Positions 22,629-35,822 of a DNA stretch of 64,000 nucleotides are shown here, piece by piece (within the stretch, counting starts at the first letter, position 1; every line of letters begins with the position of its first letter). Under the pieces are notes generated by a model. It did no database searches. It worked only from the letters and a program-made list of their open reading frames with translations, and was not told the DNA's origin. The translations under genes were made by a program, and so were the position numbers. This stretch comes from Syncephalis fuscata (lineage: Eukaryota; Zoopagomycota; Zoopagomycetes; Zoopagales; Piptocephalidaceae), in the NCBI GenBank assembly GCA_025786725.1, contig JAHLTZ010000033.1, positions 1 through 64,000 of the forward strand, written 5' to 3'.

Positions 22629-24377
22629 ATGACTACCACTTCATCGCTGGTGGAGTTCTATTATGACCTCCACTGTCCTTGGACCTATATTGCGGCCTGT
22701 CGTGTCGAAGCTATGGCAGCACGTACAAATGCCAAACTAATTTGTAAGCCGAGTAAACACCAAATGAGGTATTAAATAACGTTTTAATAGGGGCGCCCGT
22801 GCAGTTGAGCATACTATGTCAACCAAGACCCACTCAAGGAGACGGCAAACCATCGCGAGGCGACAAATTGAAAGCTGAAGCATCTAAACGTGATCTTCTT
22901 CTCACGATAGAAAAGTATCAGATTCCATTTCAAAGTCGTCCATCCTTTGCTGTAGATACCACGAATGGTAGGCAATTAATTGTTCATCATTCATCTCTGT
23001 ATATAGAATCTAACATTTGGGTGGATAGCATTGTTATTACTTTGGACATTGCCACAAGAACAACGCGGCAGGCTTTCTCAATTGCTATTCAAAGCTTATT
23101 GGGTAGATCATTTGGATATTGGACAGCCGAAAATATTGAAGCAACTAGCAACAAAAATAGGTATTGCGTATGAGCAATCAATGGATCTACTGAGTAAAGC
23201 TCGTCAGCAACTCGATGAAGCAACGAAACAATGCGCTGAACGCGGTGCCCCTGGTGTGCCAAGTTTTTGGGTCACAACTACGGCTACTGCTGCTGACGCG
23301 TCCGAAGGTACTCTTTACTGGGGACAAGATCGTATGCATTTTGTAGAGGCACAGCTGCTAGCTGTTAAGCGACAGGCTTCTTGGTCTCAGATCCCAGAAC
23401 TAGCTATTATAGAGCCGCGATGTCGTAAAGACGTTTCTACACAGCCCAAAACACTGCGATTTTGGTTCGATTTTTCTAGTTTTTGGTCATTTATTGGCTG
23501 GACACAAATCAAACGTATTGTCGACGAAGCAGGTCCTCAATGCCGTTTAGAATTGAAGCCTGCTTTACTCGGCGCCTTATTTCGCGAGTAAGTGTGATAT
23601 AACAGCTATAGTTGTGCATAAAGCTTTATACTAATATTTTCCAAGTAATGGTCAAGTAAGTGTAGCTATAGACGCATTGGCACCAAGACATCGAGACTAT
23701 ATGATGTAAATGAAGGAACAACAATAGTCAAATAACTTGACCTTACTAGTTTGCAAAATACTTATATTGCTAGGAAGGATGCATCTGAATGGATGGCATG
23801 GTGGAACGCACGTTCCAATCAAGATATGAAGCTTGTTTGGCCAGATCACTTTCCATTAAGAACGGTAACGGCACTTAGAATAGTTGCGCTGGAGCCTGCT
23901 GCTACCGATGCTATTTGTAAGTAAATGAAATAGATAAGTATTGGTAGCAACTGATCAATTAATACTTAATAGTCAAAGCTAGCTGGTTGCATAATATCAA
24001 TATTGGTGATTCTAAAGAGCTTGCAAATGTGTTGAACAAAGCAGGTTTTGATGGAGAGGCTTTATTGAAGGATGTTACAGCTAATCGCAACGGATGTAAA
24101 GACCAAGTTAATCAAAACTTTTCAGAAGCCATCAATATTGGTTTATTTGGAATGCCTAGTTTTCAAGTAAATCAAGGCCATGCAATTTTTGGGTAAATGC
24201 CGTTTATAATATACATATGTATAAATACTAAAACATTTAATAATAATAATATTCATTATTATCATTCATAGACAAGACCGTTTATTTACGGTACAGGATT
24301 TACTAGCTGGTTGGAAGCCTACTTTATTGCCGCCGGCTGAAGGAGAAAAACGTGTTGATCGATCATCACATGTTTAA
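22629..24377 (+). CDS. tandem DsbA-like thioredoxin protein (2-hydroxychromene-2-carboxylate isomerase / FrnE type)
   Basis: Seven exons: 22,629-22,743, 22,791-22,967, 23,029-23,587, 23,646-23,705, 23,774-23,916, 23,973-24,192 and 24,272-24,377. All join in phase with GT-AG introns of 47-79 nt and no frame break is needed. Domain 1 starts VEFYYDLHCPWTYIAACRVE and ends GVPSFWV...YWGQDRM. Domain 2 starts LRFWFDFSSFWSFIGW and ends GMPSFQV...FGQDRLF. Each has the family's N-terminal F-x-D-x-x-x-P/S and C-terminal G-x-PSF-x-V and GQDR motifs, so the protein is an internal duplication. Family members act on glutathione adducts (kappa GST, HCCA isomerase) or as thiol oxidoreductases. Neither domain shows a CxxC pair at the usual helix start. 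No signal peptide is evident, so it is probably cytosolic or organellar. Confidence 0.85.
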
Positions 24378-24425
24378 CATAGTTATTGCTTATATGCATA
24401 TAAGAGGCGGCAATGAAAGCTCATA

Positions 24426-25307
24426 TTAATCACATATTAGCTCAATTATACGTGTCTCCTTGCGATGTGATGCTAATAAATACTGAGCATTGAGGTGGTC
24501 ATTTTGATCGATCCTTTGCTGTGCTTGCTCCTCATTATGTGCTACAGCAAATTTAATAATTAATACCGTATTAAAATCAATGTACTAGCATACCCAGTCC
24601 AGCCTCTTGGTGTCTTTTAACAAGTCGATCATAAGCAATTTGCCAATTGGATAGCTGTGTAAACCAGATAGCATCAAACGGTGCCTCCGACCAAGGTGAT
24701 TCATCAAGTGCAATGTATAATCCTTCTACAATCAGTAGACGATGTCTCAATTGTATCATGGTAGATTAATACGCCAAATAGACATTATTTAATTAGTGTT
24801 GCCAACTTACGATGGTTGAATTGTTATACCATTTGGTACGGGATCTCCAACAGAATGATCGAAACTAGGCCAGATTGTTGCATATTGATGGACGTGTTTT
24901 TGATTTGAGCAACATGGTCAACAAACTCTATGCAGCTCATTTAATGGCAGGTAAGCCGATCATGGTCAACGTACCTTGAGCGTCAAATGTCCAAACAGAT
25001 CCTCTTCGCCGAAATGCAAGTTCTGGATCCTAATATGACAAAATAAGATGGTGAAATCTTTTATTAAACTACATACTGGCATTGCGCGTAACTGCTCTTT
25101 CGTCAAATGGAAACCATCCATGGAAAGAGCAATTGCGACAGGCGCATTTGATTGTTTGTTGATTGATTCGACTAAGCGATGTGATAGCCATGTTTTACCG
25201 GCACCTGGTACACCGGCAATACCTAGTAAATACCGTTCGTTTGAAGGTAGACTGTCAAGAACTTTAAGCAGCTCATTACTCAATTGGTCGACAGTAGTGG
25301 TGGCCAT
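24426..25307 (-). CDS. P-loop kinase of the uridine/pantothenate/phosphoribulokinase fold (yeast Yfh7-like)
   Basis: Exons on the minus strand: 25,077-25,307, 24,975-25,029, 24,811-24,927, 24,594-24,745 and 24,426-24,541. They give about 220 residues. The Walker A motif is GIAGVPGAGKTWLSHRL. Other family motifs are SMDGFHLTKEQLRAMPDP, RRRGSVWTFDAQ, WPSFDHSVGDPVPNGI, LLIVEGLYIALDE and a C-terminal AQQRIDQND. This matches fungal Yfh7-type ATP-binding proteins related to uridine kinase; the substrate is not known. One base appears missing in exon 3, in ATATGCAACAATCTGG, where the frame must shift to reach IWPSFDHS. The last exon was found only by splice sites and the RIDQND motif. Confidence 0.82.
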
Positions 25308-25592
25308 GCTAAAAGAATAAAGATAGTATTAAAATAAATTAACTGCCAGTTCTATTTTATTATTGGCTACATTTAACCATGTTCATATAAAGTTTATCAT
25401 TCATTTAATAATAAAACTTTGTATTGTACATACATAAATCATTGGTAGTAGTAAAGTTAAAATGGCCAAATATGTTTATTAAACACTTATATAGACGCAA
25501 TATATTATTATTACTATATCTATTTACATGTACTAATGTCATAGTAAATACGCAAGTTTTACCAGGTACTAAAACATGTATTTGCTTTATTC
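25308..25592. other. short intergenic region
   Basis: Lies between the start of the P-loop kinase gene and the 3' end of the Cys-rich gene. AT-rich, with no feature seen. Confidence 0.5.
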
Positions 25593-26189
25593 TTAGGCAA
25601 GGTAAAAGACGGCACCAATTACGGCCGCAATACCGGTTAGTAGACCGTTTGCGACAAGGTTACCGTTCATTGAGCTGACACCGACATTCGAGCCTTCTTG
25701 AGAAGGAGTCGTGGTTGACGATGCTGTTGGTGTTGATGTGTTTTTAGAGGCAGTGACAGTTTCCTTTGGTAGGTTAGCGCAAAGAGCAGATACAACGCCT
25801 TCCTGGACCTTTTTCTGGCCTATCATGGTCGCATTGGTACATCCGTTGTAGCAGAGTACAACGTCCTTATTACGCTGGCAAAGACATTTAGGTTCATTCT
25901 CACAGCGCTCAATGTAGTCCTTTCTGTCGACCATACATTGGTCAAACACTTCCTATAAAGCGTAAATAAAAAAACAGCGTTAATAAAGCAGTTATAAAAT
26001 AAATACTCTTTATCGGCCAAATAGCCAGCAAATGTGCACACATATTGCAGTGTACAGCCATTTGTTAAGCATTTTATCGATGCAACTGGTATCTAGAAAG
26101 CATATTTAACTTACCGGACTACAGTCGGCGGAGACGAATTGAACAGCAGCAAGTGCATTAAAAGCAATCAAGGCGGCGATAAGCTTCAT
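25593..26189 (-). CDS. secreted Cys-rich, Ser/Thr-rich protein with GPI-anchor-like tail
   Basis: Exon 1 (26,115-26,189) encodes a signal peptide (MKLIAALIAFNALAAVQFVS) ending before ADCSP. A 162-nt intron follows, then exon 2 (25,593-25,952). The mature domain has the pattern C-x(9)-C-x(6)-C-x-C-x(8)-CY-x(2)-C, a Thr/Ser-rich linker (TSTPTASSTTTPSQEG) and a C-terminal hydrophobic stretch (GLLTGIAAVIGAVFYLA) typical of a GPI-addition signal, about 143 residues in total. Similar short fungal proteins are cell-wall or plasma-membrane anchored with unknown role. The gene at 50,162 has the same Cys framework, so the two are paralogs. Confidence 0.82.
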
Positions 26190-29100
26190 GGCGACAATGT
26201 ATAAAAGACTAAAGTATTACTAAAGTAAGGGTGAATTTACAGACAAAGCCGTAATATTATAAATCTCGAGGAAGAGCCCGATGGGAATAGGACAGCAGTA
26301 TAAAATAAAGAGAAGTTTAATAAACGATAAATACGAAAGAACAGGCGGACAAGTGAAAAAGTGGGCGTAAAAATGCATGGTGGACCCATTTAGCTCTCGC
26401 CTAATTCACCAATAAGCCAATGCCATTATGGGTGTACGGCATATGAATGGGCCAATCACTGTCGTTCTTGCCATACCATTTTCATCGGGTGATATGGATG
26501 TGTAAATGTGAGCAGGTTTGCAAGGGAGTAGAGTAAAAAGCTGTAAAACAGGAGATGAGTTACTGCGTGCGTGCGTGCGTGCGTATGTATGTATGTGTGT
26601 ATAGTGTGAGTGTACTTAGGATGTATGAGTGCGTAAATGTAAAAGACTAAGAAATGAGCAACCCAGTGCGAGGACGATCTTTGCACCCGCTCATCATCCG
26701 CTCATCCATCTACTTGCTTACGTGCTTATCGTAGACACATAACTACGATCCTTGCACTACATTACAGCTGTCATACTATTGACTGATCAATGCAAGCGAT
26801 ATAATATGTCATTCCGGCAAATCTAGACACATGGTAGAATCGCTTGATTAGAGCGTATGTTGTGTCGCCTTTTATCCATATATACGCCAATAAAACAACA
26901 CGAGCCACTTTCAATGGTTTTGCATCTCTTTTGCAAATTTGTTACAAATTTTTATACCATTAATGGAATACTCCATACCCGAACCAAACAAACGAAGTAA
27001 TCTTTAATAAAAAAAGACTAGTATCCGTGTTCAGTGTTTATTTTCGGCACTTTGCTGATTATTGGGGAAAAACATGGTGTCATTGTTTATCGGGCCCAGC
27101 CTCTTCATGTCGGGCGCTAGTAAGCCATGACGCCGGTCTTACATCATGCTATCTTTTGTGACTAGATTTAAAGCGGTCACCGCTGGGAATACCATTTGCC
27201 GCGACAATAGATAGATTATTCGATACGATAGATAACTATTATTCTGCCACTACAGCTGCAGCACAGCTGCTGCGGAAGTGGAAGAAAATAAAACACTAAT
27301 ACTTGTATAATACTTGTATGGTGGCAGATGTCAACGCCAAACATTTTAAGCATGATGCACGTGGCTCGTGAAGCTCTAGCCAGCATCGATGCAACAGTAA
27401 CAGGCATCGAGTCCATCGACGCGAAGGCCGCTAGCAAATAACTGCTAGACAACGATGGCATGTCAGTGGTACTGAGCGGAACCAACCATGTGGCGGCCCC
27501 CTACATACATGGCAGATGCAAGACGACCTTTGGCATTACGGCTGTGATCAATAACGATTTAGCGGAGGCCACGCGGTTTTGACGAATCATCATAATGACT
27601 AGAATGGACGGCTACAACGACTGTCTCCACCGATGAATGAAGAAATGAATGAAGAAATGACATCAAATGGCGTCTCGTTTGTACTCCGCTCCGCTCTCCG
27701 CACAGTTGGCTTCCGTTCTCCGTTCTCGCCCAGGCCCAGTCGCATCAGGTTTCGTAGGGCCGCGTGGCAACTCGGCCTAAATATACATTTATTCTTTTGC
27801 TCTTCCAGACGACATTATTACATCTCTTTTATTTTCTTTTCATTTAGCCTGACCGTTTAATACTAGGCTTATTAGTATAACGTTTCTTTGTCTATTCTTG
27901 TCGGAACACTGACGAGCATTGTCTCCATTATTGAACTGCCAGCCATCGTCAACTAGGTAAATATATGCAGTTAAAAAGCCGCCTACCGCCGGCCGTTGAA
28001 GTTGTACACTATCGCTGGTATATGTTTCATTATGTTCCAAATACTTTCAGTTAGGCTATTATGGCCATGGCGGTTGGCTTTAGCCCAACCAATGCCACAC
28101 CTTGCACGCCATGTGGTATGATGCCCAAAACTTGCTTAATTTCATGTGTTGTTATTGTTGTTGTTGATGTTGCTATCATCTTATCGTGCTGAGCTCCTTA
28201 ATCCAAGCGCCATTTCGTGATAGTGGGGTATGTTTAAGGCCTTGAGGTCTCTTAGAGTACTCTTTTGCATGTCTGAATCGTCGATAATTCATGCCATGCA
28301 CACTTTATTATATATCACGTGGCGTACATAGCAAATGAACGAAATGAGGCAAAAGCTGCCAATTACTGCAATGCATGTCTTGACAAATCTATTACAGCAA
28401 CACCATCGCGCTCACTTATTCATTTACTTATCCGCTATTTACTCATTCATTTACTTGTTTATTTATTCGCTCATCCGTCCAGTCTATTAATACCATCTAT
28501 TTCTATCGTGCTTGATATAAGCATTACCTATTACATCGGTGTAACTGTTACCTATTTCCCCCTGGCTATTGATCTTTCCTGTCCTACCGTGCCGGCCGTG
28601 GCATTCAATTCTATTGACGTCATCTCGGTAACTCGGTAGTTCCCCTTTCTGGTCACGCGGTGTCAACCAAGGCATCTTTTAAGCACGAGTATCAAGCGCA
28701 CCTGAACCCACGTTTGTTACTTTGTCGTATTTTATTAATTGCTTTTACATTTTTATTCAGTACCAAAATCATTGGTAATACCAACAGTAACTGGTAAGGT
28801 GCATGCTGTGTGATATCAAAAAAGAACAAGCACGAGGACATACTAGCAGTTCATGATGTCATACCCTGTTGTTCTGCAAGCAGTTGTGTGTCTCAAACGC
28901 AATTATTGGTGCGGTCTGCACATAAAAGTAATGGGCCTTTGTCTTAAAACGGCAATGTGATTATTGGTTATAATGTTTATTGCTTTATGGAATATTCTAC
29001 CAATTACTGAAATGGTTACAATGAACATCATCAAGACGGTGTTTTCATCCGAGTTTTACTTGATATTCAATTGAACATTATATCCTTTAATAGTATCAAG

Positions 29101-30314
29101 GCCATCAGTGTAATAGCAACGCCAGTAATAGCAGCACAATGAATAGATTTGCTGTGTAGAACAGGATAAGTAATATGCTTATCCAGTCGCCTTGGCTGGG
29201 TGTCACCAGGCAAAGGTATTAGATCCCTTCGTTGGAAACATGTGTCGGTATGCTCGTCTACTACATTTATAGGAAACGAGATTCAACTAGCGAACAAATC
29301 GATAGACATGTATGATAACCAATGATTAAGTACGGAATAACAGTTTATTATTGTTAATATGTGTATATATTTGTGTGTGTGTGTGTGTATATATACACGT
29401 ACATGTACAGTAATATAAACCATTAGTAATGATGTATTAAATAGTGTTGTGTGTGTGAATAGTAGTTATGACTTGGGTGCTATGGTAAAGATAGCCAAAT
29501 ATCATTTATTGAATAGTGATGATCAATTGATTGATGATTGAGTGATGGCGTGATTGAGAGTGAGAGTAAAGGCGATAATAATGATGAGGGGGTGGATGAA
29601 TGAATGAATGAATGACAAGTACAATATCAATAGGACAGAAAAAGAGAGAGTATGGTAGACCATTAAGACCGACAGCGAGGAAGGGAGGGAAGGAGGGAAG
29701 GAGGGGAGTGAAAAAAAGAGAGACAGAAATACTAGTGGATGTAGATAATACAAAGTGAAACAAAAAACCACTTTAATTGATGAGTGTATAAAATACGCTA
29801 TTACTGCCTCTACAGTCCACTTTCTCGAATTACTTCGTGTGCATGCCTCGTTTTTTCATATTCATATTCATTCTATAGGTCTTTTGGCCATTACTCTTTA
29901 TTGCTTATTGGGCTTTTGCATATTCGGTCGACGAGTCTTTGTGCAACAGTGCTAACTACAATTCACTACTTTTATATCTATAGGTGCTGTTGAAGCAGCA
30001 ATTATTCTCTGCATTAAAAGGAATTATTTAAATTCCAACAGACGGTCTGGCGACCAGTCTTATATACTCCATTGAAGAGAACGAATTGGTAAGTAGACAA
30101 TTACCGCGTTTAACATAGACTAATTTCTAATGAATGCTAATAGTTATTCAAAACATACAGACACTGTCATACGTGTGTTTGTGTGTACGTGCGTGAGTGA
30201 GCGAGAACGAGAGTGAAAGTAAGAGATAGTGAACGAGCACATAAGAGTTTGTGTACACGCGTGTTTCTACTTGATTAGAACAACGTGTTTGGCAAGAGTA
30301 AAGATAGCCTCGGC
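26190..30314. other. gene-poor 4.1-kb region with simple repeats
   Basis: No supported gene. It contains (GTGC)n/(GTAT)n at about 26,564-26,597, (TG)n at 29,371-29,389, (GAAT)n near 29,597-29,613 and a purine-rich GGAAGGGAGG run near 29,680-29,710. A stretch at 27,080-27,780 is richer in GC and contains a 37-codon frame (27,329 onward). The 5' leader of the NEDP1-like gene, probably spliced, occupies the right end (donor GTAAGT at about 30,090, acceptor before 30,279). Confidence 0.45.
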
Positions 30315-31206
30315 ATGTCCACTCAGCTTAACTCTTCTGACTCTGCATTGGCCACGCAGTTATCAGCTGCAGAAATGTTAACAACACAATTATCATCACA
30401 ATCAACAACAACAACAACAACAACACAATCGCCACCATCTCAGTTGCACGAAACAATGATGTTGACCGAAACGATTCAATCTCAGCATCTTACACTTTCT
30501 TCAACGCATGAACACAACATTGATTACAGGCTATTAATCAATACACAGGACGCAAACTGGTCAAAGTGTGAACCAACACCGCCTATGTCACTGACTTCAA
30601 ACGTTTATTGTCAAACACTGTGGGTGGCAGTGACTCAAAAGGAGAAGAGTATAATGACACAATGAATGCCGCCAAAGTCAATAACCACTCTATAGCTTAT
30701 GATGCAGCATTAAAGCTGCTCGACGACTACTTACAAACGTCTCTGCATTTTGATCCAATCGTCTGGAATGGCAGCAGTGCCGATGATGGCCTAATATGCT
30801 GCTATCATGATGTTGTTCTTCGTGGTGACGACTTGCAGCTACTTTTGCCTGGCCAGTGGCTAAATGACACATGGATAGAATTCTTTTACGAGTAAGTAGC
30901 TGGCAGATACATTCTAGATTGAGTGCGGTCGCGTTTGCATAGGTTGCACAACTGCGACAGATACACGCTGGTTACCATAAGCATGGTGGTGTGACCAATC
31001 TATGTGGCCACAGTAGTTGTATGCATGAATGCATGGTCAAGCCTTTTGGTAGATCCAAAAGCTAGTATTTTGGCCGCGTTATTTGTAAACATGGTAGAAG
31101 ATTAAGTATTGGTGTGCGGATTGCATATATCTGCGCGTGAGTGAGTGTGAGGTGGCATATGAACCTATGACTATCTTTTGTAGTTGTATGTATGTATGTA
31201 TGTATG

Positions 31207-31239
<33 letters not shown>

Positions 31240-32472
31240 GAAGGAGGATAGCCAAAAGTGCGCGTGGGTATGTGTGATATGTCAAAACTGACCTGCAGTC
31301 ATGAACGAATAAGCAGTCGGTCTTAGACTTGCATATATCAATTACTTCTGATGGACGTGTGTGATATGACTGCTGCTGCTGCTGTTGCCGCTGCTGTTGT
31401 TCCATGAACAAAGAAAACAGTTGCTATTTATTTTATGGGGCGGTGCATATGACTGTGTAATGATTACTATTAGATAGTGTTGTTGTTTATTGCTGTGCTA
31501 TGTTTATGGGTCACTACATCATTATCTAATGTTGTCTCCCTCGCACTTCCCCCTCCTCACCCCTGCAGGTATCTTGAACGACAAGTAATCCAGACTGAGG
31601 AAATTCTTTTGATGCGCCCTTCCATGGCCCACATGGTCGCGCAAAGCACGAGTAAGTTCAGCATTATTAAAGATACGCGTGGGCACTAATGACGACAAGT
31701 AGATCCAGCAGAGTATTTATCCGTATTACCGCCACATCTGCATGAACGGCCGTGTCTTTCTGCCCATTAATAATCATACTCGATTAGACAGCTCGGGTGG
31801 CAGTCATTGGTAGGCACTACTTCTACTGTTTTTGCTAAAGATGTAACACTAATGGCCATACAGGTCGCTACTCGTTTATACGCGTCACACGGATACGTTC
31901 TACTATTACGATTCGATGAATATATCAAACTTAAGTGCTGCACGTAATATGGCAGCCAAAGCGGCTATCGTGCTCAACACAAGACGTAAGTATGATTGGT
32001 CAAAAGACATCTGAATACACTATAACTAATAAGTTATGTATAGGCCCAAAATTTATTATGATGCCAACACCGCAACAAGATAACAGTACGTAAATTGCTA
32101 TTTAACATTGAGCATAGTATTAACACTACGATGATAGGCTATGATTGTGGCATTTATGTCATTAGTATTACCGAATTGCTTTGCAAGCGGTTACTTCGCA
32201 CAGCTTTAATATCCAAGTCTAAATCCGATACGATGCGTATCAAATCAGCCACCGAAGAGGATAAAGACTGCATTAGTATATTGAAACGACGCCCAGTATC
32301 CGCATCAGATGGTGATATTCGAGCATGGAAGATTGAGGTAGAGCAATGCTTGGAACAGCGCTTACGAATGTCCGACTTTGACTTGCCATCGACCACGTTC
32401 ACTCGAAAGTTTTTAAAAGAGCTTGTGGTAAAGTTTTGTGAAATTCAGCTCCTTTCTAATAATACCAGCTAA
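30315..32472 (+). CDS. NEDD8-specific Ulp1-type cysteine protease (NEDP1/SENP8 homologue)
   Basis: Exons about 30,315-30,891, 31,569-31,651, 31,703-31,809, 31,864-31,985, 32,044-32,085 and 32,138-32,472. The start ATG MSTQLNSSDS was chosen because the upstream in-frame codons reach a stop without another ATG. After a Ser/Thr/Gln-rich head come the SENP8 core motifs LLLPGQWLNDTWIEFFYEYL, TNPAEYL, SSGGSHWSLLVY (catalytic His), YYYDSMN (Asp), PTPQQDN (oxyanion Gln) and SYDCGIYVIS (catalytic Cys). These enzymes process NEDD8 precursor and remove NEDD8 from cullins and other substrates. A single-base loss near 30,612 and an extra base near 31,748 break the frame. The first coding intron is 677 nt, far longer than its neighbours, and full of microsatellites. 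The C-terminal tail after the core is longer than in SENP8. Confidence 0.87.
31185..31236 (+). repeat. (GTAT)n microsatellite inside an intron
   Basis: About 13 tandem GTAT units inside the 677-nt first coding intron of the NEDP1-like gene. A short CTG/CTGTTG run follows at about 31,371-31,402. Confidence 0.95.
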
Positions 32473-35400
32473 GCAAGACTGCGTGTGTCTATGGTGGCCG
32501 CATCTTACCCTTTCTCTATTCCATGGACAGCAGCAGTACTTCAATAGTCCATAAACATCATCGATTGATTGTCTGGTAGCGCGCGCTGCTTAGCGTGGCC
32601 ATTATGTATGCCACAACCTCTGATTGCTATTAGAATCACACCTCTTATTTTGCTGCCATTCTTTCTTCATTAAGCTGCATTCGTTTTATTCTTGTACTGC
32701 AGTCCAGTCGCTCTTTTCCCTATGATTAGACATGATAATTACCGGCCATACTCTGGTTAAACTGTAGCAAGTACAACAACAGAACTAGTAGCGGTCCTAT
32801 CTTAACCAGCCAGCCAGCCTCACTTTTGCCATTTTTTCCTTTTTCATTGGCATCTCATTTTCTCTATACACACCTACACTTACACATACACATCCATTGC
32901 TTTTATCATTTATTTTCTCTGTTATTCATATGCTTGGAGCACCTCTTTTTCTGTATCACTGGATGCACATTGTTTTACTATAACCACATGCGTATACTCC
33001 TTGTTTCTTATCTTAAATTTTGTCCTATTGTGCTTATTTCTTTTAGTCAATGACTAGAATAGAGTCGGTATTTGCGAGAATGGCCGATATCCATTGATAT
33101 TTTTTTAAAAAAAGCACTTTCTAGCCAGCCAATTCCTATACTACATTTATATACTATTATCCAACATCTAGTATTCCAATTACGTGCAACTCCACTTTGC
33201 TTTGTTACAGGATCTGACTATGCTCTATACCACTTATCTTTATCTATCATTTATCCGTTCATACCTACAAATATATCATCCAACAGCAATAGGAGTTGGC
33301 CAACTATGCCTCTCCATTATTATTCACTTTCATTTCGCTCAATTAACAGCACCACGGCTCATCCATTCACTCATCTACTCTCCACTCATACACATACAGA
33401 TATATACATATATATACACATTTGCATGTCCACAACTATTTTCTAATCCTATGTACACATTGTTATAGCTATTACCTTCTTGTCCAATTATCCAAATGAC
33501 ATTATTAAACAAACTGTTTATCACACATATTATAACTGAACTATAAAGTGCAATTTTTTACTTTTCTAACCAAGGTGTAGTAATATGAGCGTAAACAATA
33601 AGCGAATACTTCACTTTTAAATAAATATATACAATAGAATGACAGCGAAGCAAAAGACAGACCGCTTAACACAAAAATAGTAAACGCTTATTATGTGACA
33701 ATCTAAGTTATGTAGAGCGATAGCTTAACAATAGGAATGCACGCCGCTGCTATATTGTTTCTTTATTATGTGCAAATACATACATATATTTTAGTAGGAT
33801 ACAATAATACTTATGGATCTTGAAAATGGCGTTTATTAAAAATATAAACTAGTGAAGCAATTACCAGAGAATGTACAACTAACAAATAGCTGTAAACCCT
33901 AGTTATATTATCGGAGCAGAACAAACAGCTTGATAACGAGAAAGCAAACGTAGCGCTGTTCAGTTGCCACGGACTATGTGCTGGAAAGAAGTACTGACGA
34001 GTGAGATGATTCTAGTAGTGGACAAAGAAGAGGAAAGAATTGGTGGAGAAACAATAGCGCATATAGTTAGCACAACTTGTAACAGTATTCTATAGCAAAA
34101 TAAACAACATTCAATAGACTTTTGACAATATAAGTACTGCATAAGAGTGTACACAGTGGATATATGCTGTCAAGTGTGAAGAAAAAAGAAAGGGAAATGT
34201 GATGATGTAGATTATGATCTGTGGAGCCTGTCAGTCAATATTTATAGAGATGCAAATAATTGTATTAACAGCAAAATAAATAATGTTGTAATGTAAAATA
34301 TTAGTTAAATCAAGGAGCTGTTGTGCTTTGACTTTCACATTTTTATCTATTCATTCCATTCCTTAACACTTTTAAATACAATTAAACACTCATTCATCAC
34401 TATTCCATGTATAATATTAGAAAATGAAACAGGCTATTTAGATGCAATAATCCATGTTGTAGATAGATGCAACAACAACAAATGCAGAATGACATGGAAT
34501 TGCAATCATATGGCTTCTATTAATATTCGATCAATCTTTCTACACATGGCCAACAACAACAATAATCGGCCTCAGTGTTTCAAAAAAATCAAACAGTATG
34601 CTACATTGTTTATTTAAATCAATTTATTGATAAATTTTAATAAAAAGTAATGTAACTATGTTGCATATAACAATGACATGACTTTGATTAAAACGAATTT
34701 TGCTTTGAGGCTCAAAATGAAATCCAACCAAGCTGAGTTTGCCACATCAACACAATCACTGCCGAGAACTTGGGTTCAAGCTTCTCCTAGGAGAATGATT
34801 TAAATGCCGAGTGCAAGTTGTATTAAAATGTTTGAAATAGCAGCTACTGATGCTATTTTCTGTTACAATCAATTCTATTTTATGAAAATGATAATAAACG
34901 ATAAAATTACGTTAATGCTTATTGTAAATGATGATTTAAACGCAACTCAACTATTTAAATCATTATGATTGATGTGCAAAAGGATATTTGCTCTGCATTA
35001 TTTCGCCATAACTAGTTACCCCTTTAATTAAGCTGCAACTCGATTGGTTCCATACAATCCACATTATCCAATCAATTGCCAAGTATACTAATCCGCCGTT
35101 ATTGGTGGACTTTTCTAGCCAATAAACGCGATTAAAATAATTGTTGTAAAGAGACGGAACAAGTGCAGAATGACTCACCCGTAAATGTAGATAGACGTGT
35201 TGTTGTTAGATTTACTACATTCACAGTAGTTGGCGGAGTAATCATTGGTCAAACATACCAGAATGTCTTTTTTATTTAAAGCAATACCATTGACAATGGC
35301 TGAGGTCTATTCGCCACACACACACGCACACACGCGATAGGACAATGCAGCGGTGTCTCAGGTTTACTGTTTGGCCAATCGAATGCATATCCAGAATAGC

Positions 35401-35822
35401 AAAATGGTATTGGATGATGAGTGAACCATAGCACTATTTGGCATTGCTATTCGGCATTACTATTGCTGGCCAGTAATACCAGCAGCAGCAGCAGTAGTAG
35501 CGGCAGCAACGGCAGCCTTGGACGATGAACAGGTGTTATGCATGTGTGTATGTGTGTGGTGCCCCTTGCCCAAACCAACTCCACCATTTCATTATCGCTA
35601 TGGCTATTGCCATTGTAGTAATATCGTTGCTACCACTCTTACAAGCCCGATAGCCATTGACATTGGTCCATCCATTGGCTAGTGGTTGCTAATAACAACG
35701 CCTTCCCATGCATTGGTCAAGACTATTCATCCTTTCCGCGCGCTTCATTTTATTCATTTAATTAGTGTTAATAAACATAATGCTGTAAAGTAAAAATAGA
35801 CCTTGGTCATTAGCGATCGTCC
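32473..35822. other. gene-poor 3.3-kb intergenic region
   Basis: Long open stretches with pyrimidine-rich sequence at 32,820-33,470 and a CAG/CAGCAG run near 35,485-35,510. Short frames such as 34,963-35,178 (minus) lack recognisable motifs. No gene is supported. Confidence 0.45.

Noticed and set aside
27216-27485. 89-codon minus-strand frame
   Set aside because: Low-information Ser/Met-rich translation; the opposite strand holds an equally plausible short frame, so neither can be trusted as a protein gene.
31185-31236. tandem repeat considered as a CRISPR-like or coding repeat
   Set aside because: It is a simple tetranucleotide microsatellite within an intron.
34963-35178. 71-codon minus-strand frame
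   Set aside because: No recognisable domain, leader or splice context; could be chance in a gene-poor region.
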